Of a stretch of 64,000 bases of DNA, positions 62,201 to 64,000 are shown in pieces. Under the pieces are notes generated by a model. That model saw only the letters and a list, made by a program, of their open reading frames with translations, had not been told where the DNA came from and searched no databases. The first letter of the stretch is position 1; each line of letters begins with the position of its first letter. A program made the translations under genes and the position numbers. The stretch comes from Polydactylus sextarius (lineage: Eukaryota; Chordata; Actinopteri; Polynemidae). The stretch lies in contig CM028915.1 of the NCBI GenBank assembly GCA_016801845.1, positions 10,185,501-10,249,500 on the forward strand, given 5' to 3'.

Positions 62201-64000
62201 AGAGAGAGAGGCAGGTAGGAGCTAAACAATAAAAGAGTTGGAGGTTTCCTGTGTTTACACAATTCTGAATAGTCTTAATGTGACTCCTATTAATCCTTTA
62301 GTGATTTGGAGTTTGACCTGAACATCAACAACACGGTGGGCATCAGAAACACATTCCTTCTGAGGAGTTACGGCAATGGTGGGTAAAACTAATACTTAGG
62401 TTCTTTGGTAGTAACCGTTTTAAAAATTAACTTGTTTATTCCTATAAAATTGTGGCTGCTCATTCTGTTTGTTAGTTCAGGTGTTTGCAGAAGACCTGTT
62501 TTGTCTTGTTCTGACTTGTTATGTGGTTTCTCTCAGCTGATCTCAGGGTAAAACCCATGATCCTTGTCATCAAGAAGTGGGCACGGCACCATCAGATCAA
62601 CGATGCCAGCAAAGGAACATTAAGCAGCTACACCCTGGTGCTGATGGTCCTGCACTACCTCCAGAGTCAGTGAAATCTCACAAGTCTTTTCTCATTTAAA
62701 TTTATGCCTTTGATTTGTGTGAATCTCATCATGATTGTGAATTATTTTCAGCTCTTAAAGAACCGGTCCTTCCTTCTCTACAGAGGGACTTCCCGGTGAG
62801 TGACTTCATTGCACTTCATTGTCACAGAAATGTTTAGCTCTTTTTTGTCTTTTTACAGCTATAGTGCAGCTACTTTTTTTAATTAAAAGGTCAAATAATA
62901 TGTTTAATTGGTATTATGATTGGATAGGACATTAATAATTTCTTATGTCTCTTTCTCCTGTGCCTTGATTTTTTCAGGAATGTTTTGATCCCTTCATGGA
63001 CATCAACGTGGTTCCAGAAAGATGCCAACACCTCCCACCCTACATCTCAAAAAACCAGGCCTCTCTGGGGGATCTGTTTCTTGGCTTTCTAAAATACTAC
63101 ACCACAGACTTCAGGTAGCTCCCGAGGACATCACATTACTGAGTCTAGTGTTTCAAATACTTCTTTTGCCCACTCATTTTCTTGCTCCCATTCCTCCCCG
63201 TCTCCTCCTCCTGTTTCTGACTTCTCCCTCTCCAATCTCCTATCCCTCCTTCCTCTATCTTGCATCCTCTTCTCTGGTTTCATGTTTCTGGGTAAGAGGC
63301 AGGAGCAGCTGAGACCTTTGGCCTTACACGGCACTAACATGACATACCATGAACACTGTGTTTACAGTTTGTGTGTCACCGTGCCATACCACAGACGCAA
63401 GGTTGAGCTAAAAGTCGCCGCACAAACATGCGCACATTACATTACATTTTAAACACTCCTTTCTTGGGTGATTTTAAAAATTTGGTCATTTTTGTAATTA
63501 GTTAAAACAATCAAACAATTGAGAAGAATATTTAATTTAATTTTTTGCCAAAAACAACTGTATCCAATGACTGTGGCAAGGTACAAAATTAATCTGAAAA
63601 ACGCTCAGTTTGTTTGTTGGCTATAAAATGTGCCTTGTGGTGGATTAGATGGTAATTTTGTTGCAAGATAGTTCTTGATGACTTTGGTCACTGTGTTTAT
63701 TTTTATCATCACAGGCAATAAATATTTCCCCTTCCTGTGTCTTGCAGTTGGGATAAGCAGGTGATCTCTGTTCGAGAGGCCCGAACTTTGCCCAAGACCA
63801 ATTCTAAAGAGTGGAGAAACAAATACATATGTGTGGAAGGTAAACATTTCAGCAAATGTAACCTGCTGGAACATCAGTAGTAGAAATGTCTCTAATCATG
63901 TTACAAGGAGCCACCATGATTCTTTGTGTTTCAGAGCCATTTGAGAGAAATAACGTCGCCAGAGCAGTTCACGAGAAGATCAAGTTTGACATCATTAAAG
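59227..64000 (+). CDS. tent2: TENT2 (GLD2/PAPD4) cytoplasmic poly(A) polymerase, first 452 residues (3' end outside window)
   Basis: Non-canonical poly(A) polymerase that extends the tails of stored mRNAs and adds 3' A to miRNAs. Exons: 59227-59345, 60927-61034, 61126-61384, 61516-61630, 61709-61794, 61876-61933, 62148-62214, 62302-62378, 62537-62665, 62752-62795, 62978-63114, 63748-63839, 63935 onward; phases agree throughout. The N-terminal ~170 residues are Pro/Ser-rich and poorly conserved, with a basic GKRQRF patch. Catalytic core: GSSINGLACRSSDADLCLVL with metal-binding Asp219 and Asp221, third Asp at about 276 (LEFDLNINN), VIKKWARHHQINDASKGTLSSY, then the PAP-associated domain (NQASLGDLFLGFLKYY). 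It ends inside KFDIIK, about 45 residues before the expected C-terminus. 5' exon and uORF are described separately. Confidence 0.96.
59346..60926 (+). other. tent2: tent2 intron 1 (first coding intron)
   Basis: A 1.6-kb AT-rich intron with no other feature recognised. Confidence 0.7.
62043..62057 (+). promoter_or_regulatory. CTCF-like motif in a tent2 intron
   Basis: CCACTAGGTGGAGC differs from the CTCF core at one position. It may be part of a repeat; motif evidence only. Confidence 0.25.
63115..63747 (+). other. tent2: tent2 intron
   Basis: A 633-bp intron. Its first part is pyrimidine-rich (63165-63280) and the rest AT-rich; no other feature seen. Confidence 0.7.

Noticed and set aside
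1..64000. Search for viral genes, toxins, prophage, insertion sequences or a novel defence-type gene cluster
   Set aside because: All recognised protein genes are ordinary single-copy vertebrate genes; no retroviral or transposase coding frame was recognised.

Overview
This window is nuclear DNA from a bony fish, most likely a percomorph teleost. The evidence is intron-split vertebrate genes with short introns, many long (CA)n/(GT)n arrays, fragments of interspersed repeats I recognise from percomorph genomes, and no bacterial gene organisation. Exons were joined by hand using conserved protein sequence, splice consensus and reading phase. Every internal junction I give keeps frame except at two places in jmy.

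Layout, left to right: (1) 448-4694, +, the 3' part of kif2a (kinesin-13 microtubule depolymerase); (2) 6659-10093, -, dimt1 (18S rRNA dimethyladenosine transferase), convergent with kif2a; (3) 10381-12398, -, cenph (inner kinetochore); (4) 14114-16539, +, bhmt (betaine-homocysteine methyltransferase), followed by a decayed extra copy of its last exon; (5) 20583-32514, +, jmy (actin nucleator and p53 cofactor), with two apparent one-base frameshifts and an antisense tRNA-Gln(CTG) gene in intron 2; (6) 38028-56136, -, homer1 (postsynaptic scaffold), including a predicted Homer1a-type short form made by read-through of exon 5; (7) 59227 to the window end, +, tent2/papd4/gld2 (cytoplasmic poly(A) polymerase), divergent from homer1 and lacking only its last exon(s).

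The genes are not an operon. They form a syntenic block: from memory, all seven have human orthologues on 5q12-q14, and bhmt-jmy-homer1-tent2 keeps the human order. In human, KIF2A-DIMT1, CENPH and BHMT-JMY-HOMER1-TENT2 are megabases apart, whereas here they are contiguous. CTCF-like motifs lie between several of the genes.

Non-coding content includes a 457-bp foldback element in jmy intron 1, perfect short inverted repeats, a tRNA-Gln-derived fossil, teleost repeat fragments, microsatellites, and promoter motifs (ETS/CRE at cenph, TCTCGCGAGA at bhmt, CRE at homer1). I found no wholly new system. The most useful leads are the two jmy frameshifts, the Homer1a read-through tail, the bhmt exon relic and the juxtaposed synteny blocks.
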